DNA of 51,751 nucleotides from contig CALCNY010000187.1 of assembly GCA_937897585.1 (NCBI GenBank), positions 1-51,751 of the forward strand. The letters run 5' to 3'. Numbering within the stretch: the first letter of the stretch is position 1; the number at the start of each line of letters is the position of its first letter. Below, piece after piece: positions 50,576-51,751 of this stretch. The stretch comes from an uncultured Chitinophagaceae bacterium. Its GTDB lineage: Bacteria; Bacteroidota; Bacteroidia; Chitinophagales; Chitinophagaceae. A model generated the notes under the pieces. That model ran no database searches and was not told where the DNA came from. It saw nothing but the letters and a program-made list of their open reading frames with translations. Position numbers and translations under genes: made by a program.

Positions 50576-51001
50576 ATGGAAACTACATATTATTTGTTTG
50601 TTTACGGCTCATTGAGAAGCGGATTCAGAAATCCGGCCTATCAATATATTGCCGATTATTTTGAATTGGTGGGAGAAGCCGTGGTGCGTGGAAAGTTTTT
50701 TGACAAAGGCGAATATCCTGTAGCGATTGCTGCTGATGATGATTCATTCATCACCGGAGAATTGTATCTGGCAAAACATAAAGAAGCTTTTGAATGGGCT
50801 ATTGCCCAGCTGGATGATTATGAAGGATTGAATGTAGAACCAGGTGAAAAGCCTTGGTACACCAGACAAGCAGTTGAAGTTTACATTGATAAGCAACCCA
50901 TTGTTTCCTGGATTTATTGGTACAATGATTCTGTAGTCGGAATGGAAGAAATCATTACCGGTGATATCATGAAATACCTTCAAGAAAAAAACAAACCATA
51001 A
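50576..51001 (+). CDS. Gamma-glutamylcyclotransferase family protein (AIG2-like)
   Basis: From the ATG at 50576 the product has 141 residues with the family fold: LFVYGSLRSG (the substrate-binding YGSLR loop) at the N-terminus, VRGKFFDKGEYPVAI, FITGELY, and LDDYEGLN with the probable catalytic Glu. Such enzymes release 5-oxoproline from gamma-glutamyl amines or peptides; the exact substrate is unknown. An upstream in-frame TTG at 50537 overlaps the LUD gene and would add 13 residues unlike the family. It is likely part of the rsfS-ftsH-LUD transcript. Confidence 0.87.
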   Translation: METTYYLFVYGSLRSGFRNPAYQYIADYFELVGEAVVRGKFFDKGEYPVAIAADDDSFITGELYLAKHKEAFEWAIAQLDDYEGLNVEPGEKPWYTRQAVEVYIDKQPIVSWIYWYNDSVVGMEEIITGDIMKYLQEKNKP

Positions 51002-51009
51002 ATTGTTCT

Positions 51010-51751
51010 ATGTTGGTTAACAAGAAAATATATTTTCTTTCTGATTTTCATCTTGGGGCACCCGATGCCGTTAGTAGCCTTGTTCGCGAAAAAAAAATCA
51101 TTGCTTTTTTAGATGAGATTAAAAATAACGCTTCTCGCATTTTCATTTTAGGCGATCTTTTTGATTTCTGGTTTGAATATAAAAATGTAGTCCCAAAAGG
51201 CTATGTAAGAATTTTGGGAAAACTTGCGGAGATAACTGACAGTGGCGTTCCTATTGATTTTTTTGTAGGCAATCACGATATGTGGATGAAAGATTATTTT
51301 CAAAAAGAATTGAACATCAAAGTTCATTTTGAACCTGTTGCGTTTCAACTTCATGAAAAGAAATTTTTAATTGGTCATGGTGATGGATTAGGTCCGGGTG
51401 ATCATGGATATAAATTCATCAAAAAAATTTTCCGAAATCCTATTGCCCAAACCGCTTTTGGAATTTTGCCTCCGGTAATCGGCATTGGACTCGCCAATTA
51501 TTTCAGCAGAAAAAGTAGGGCCAAAACCGGAAATAGTGATGAAGTTTTTGAAAGTGAAGACAAAGAATGGCTAGTGAGTTATTGCAAGGATGTGTTGAAA
51601 ACGGAACATTATGATTATTTTGTTTTCGGACATAGGCATTTACCTCTCAATATTGAATTGAACGAAAATAGCAAATACATAAACCTCGGTGATTGGATAA
51701 AATATTTCAGTTATGCTGAATTGGATGGTCAACAACTTCACTTAAAATATT
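51010..51751 (+). CDS. lpxH: UDP-2,3-diacylglucosamine pyrophosphatase, incomplete at right edge
   Basis: The gene starts at ATG 51010, eight bases after the previous stop, and stays open to the last base, giving at least 247 residues. It is a calcineurin-like metallophosphoesterase with the ordered metal motifs FLSDFHLG, ILGDLFDFW, FVGNHDMW, IGHGDGLGPGDHGYK and VFGHRH, which match LpxH of lipid A synthesis. LpxH cleaves UDP-2,3-diacylglucosamine to lipid X and UMP at the inner membrane. The normal length is about 240-260 residues, so only a few are missing. An insertion-like AKTGNSDEVFESEDKEWL stretch before the last motif is usual for the Bacteroidota form. Confidence 0.88.
   Translation, partial: MLVNKKIYFLSDFHLGAPDAVSSLVREKKIIAFLDEIKNNASRIFILGDLFDFWFEYKNVVPKGYVRILGKLAEITDSGVPIDFFVGNHDMWMKDYFQKELNIKVHFEPVAFQLHEKKFLIGHGDGLGPGDHGYKFIKKIFRNPIAQTAFGILPPVIGIGLANYFSRKSRAKTGNSDEVFESEDKEWLVSYCKDVLKTEHYDYFVFGHRHLPLNIELNENSKYINLGDWIKYFSYAELDGQQLHLKY

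Noticed and set aside
1..51751. tRNA, rRNA, prophage or complete insertion sequence
   Set aside because: No cloverleaf, rRNA-like segment, transposase, integrase or phage structural gene was recognised on either strand.

Overview
The window looks like chromosomal DNA of a Bacteroidota bacterium, most likely of the Chitinophagaceae type. This is inferred from gene content: a SusC/SusD pair, a type IX secretion sorting domain, an S46 dipeptidyl peptidase, a bacterial GH3-like enzyme and a DUF6090-type membrane protein. AT-rich DNA, weak Shine-Dalgarno sequences and repeated TAnnTTTG (-7) promoter elements fit as well. No rRNA, tRNA, CRISPR array, phage or intact insertion sequence was found. 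Most genes are housekeeping genes.

Layout. 1-5200: end of a radical SAM/SPASM gene, an AI-2E family permease, a GHL10-type glycoside hydrolase, a small secreted protein, rpoN and a PAP2-like membrane protein. 5200-7000: almost entirely repeats plus one small lipoprotein. 7000-15100: UvrD/PcrA helicase, a NifU-type Fe-S scaffold, a pnuC/NadR-like kinase pair for nicotinamide riboside salvage, mtgA, a LysE exporter and a GH3-like protein. 15200-23200: S46 peptidase, deoxyhypusine-synthase homologue, adenosine deaminase, DUF6090 protein, M28 peptidase, rpiB. 23400-30000: tatC, prfA, an amidohydrolase, recO and an MMPL/RND exporter. 30000-36000: SusC, SusD and a third lipoprotein, ending in a terminator. 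36300-40100: double-PDZ protein, gatB, TlpA-like thioredoxin. 40200-41650: a HigB/HigA toxin-antitoxin pair and a lone XRE regulator among repeats. 42000-46000: a 1301-residue secreted protein with a LamG-like domain, two near-identical FISUMP modules, PKD-like repeats and a T9SS signal. 46480-51751: birA, rsfS, ftsH, a LUD-domain protein, a gamma-glutamylcyclotransferase-like protein and lpxH, which runs off the end.

The most unusual content is between the genes. A short G/C-rich palindromic element (about 48 bp, starting GCCCCCTAAATCCCCC) sits at the 3' ends of many genes, nearly always in the same orientation relative to the gene. In six genes it carries the stop codon itself, so their proteins end in Ala-Pro or a similar tail. 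At three convergent gene pairs it occurs as facing inverted copies. It also belongs to a larger mosaic family built from reusable modules, present in at least four long copies in both orientations. Other structures are a 50-bp perfect palindrome, a roughly 95-bp repeat found twice in opposite orientation with a 22-bp palindrome in one copy, 9-bp and 22-bp tandem repeats, an ~80-bp tandem repeat, and repeat-like sequence inside two coding regions. At least seven genes appear to start at TTG.

All calls rest on reading the sequence and on family knowledge. No database search or structure prediction was run.
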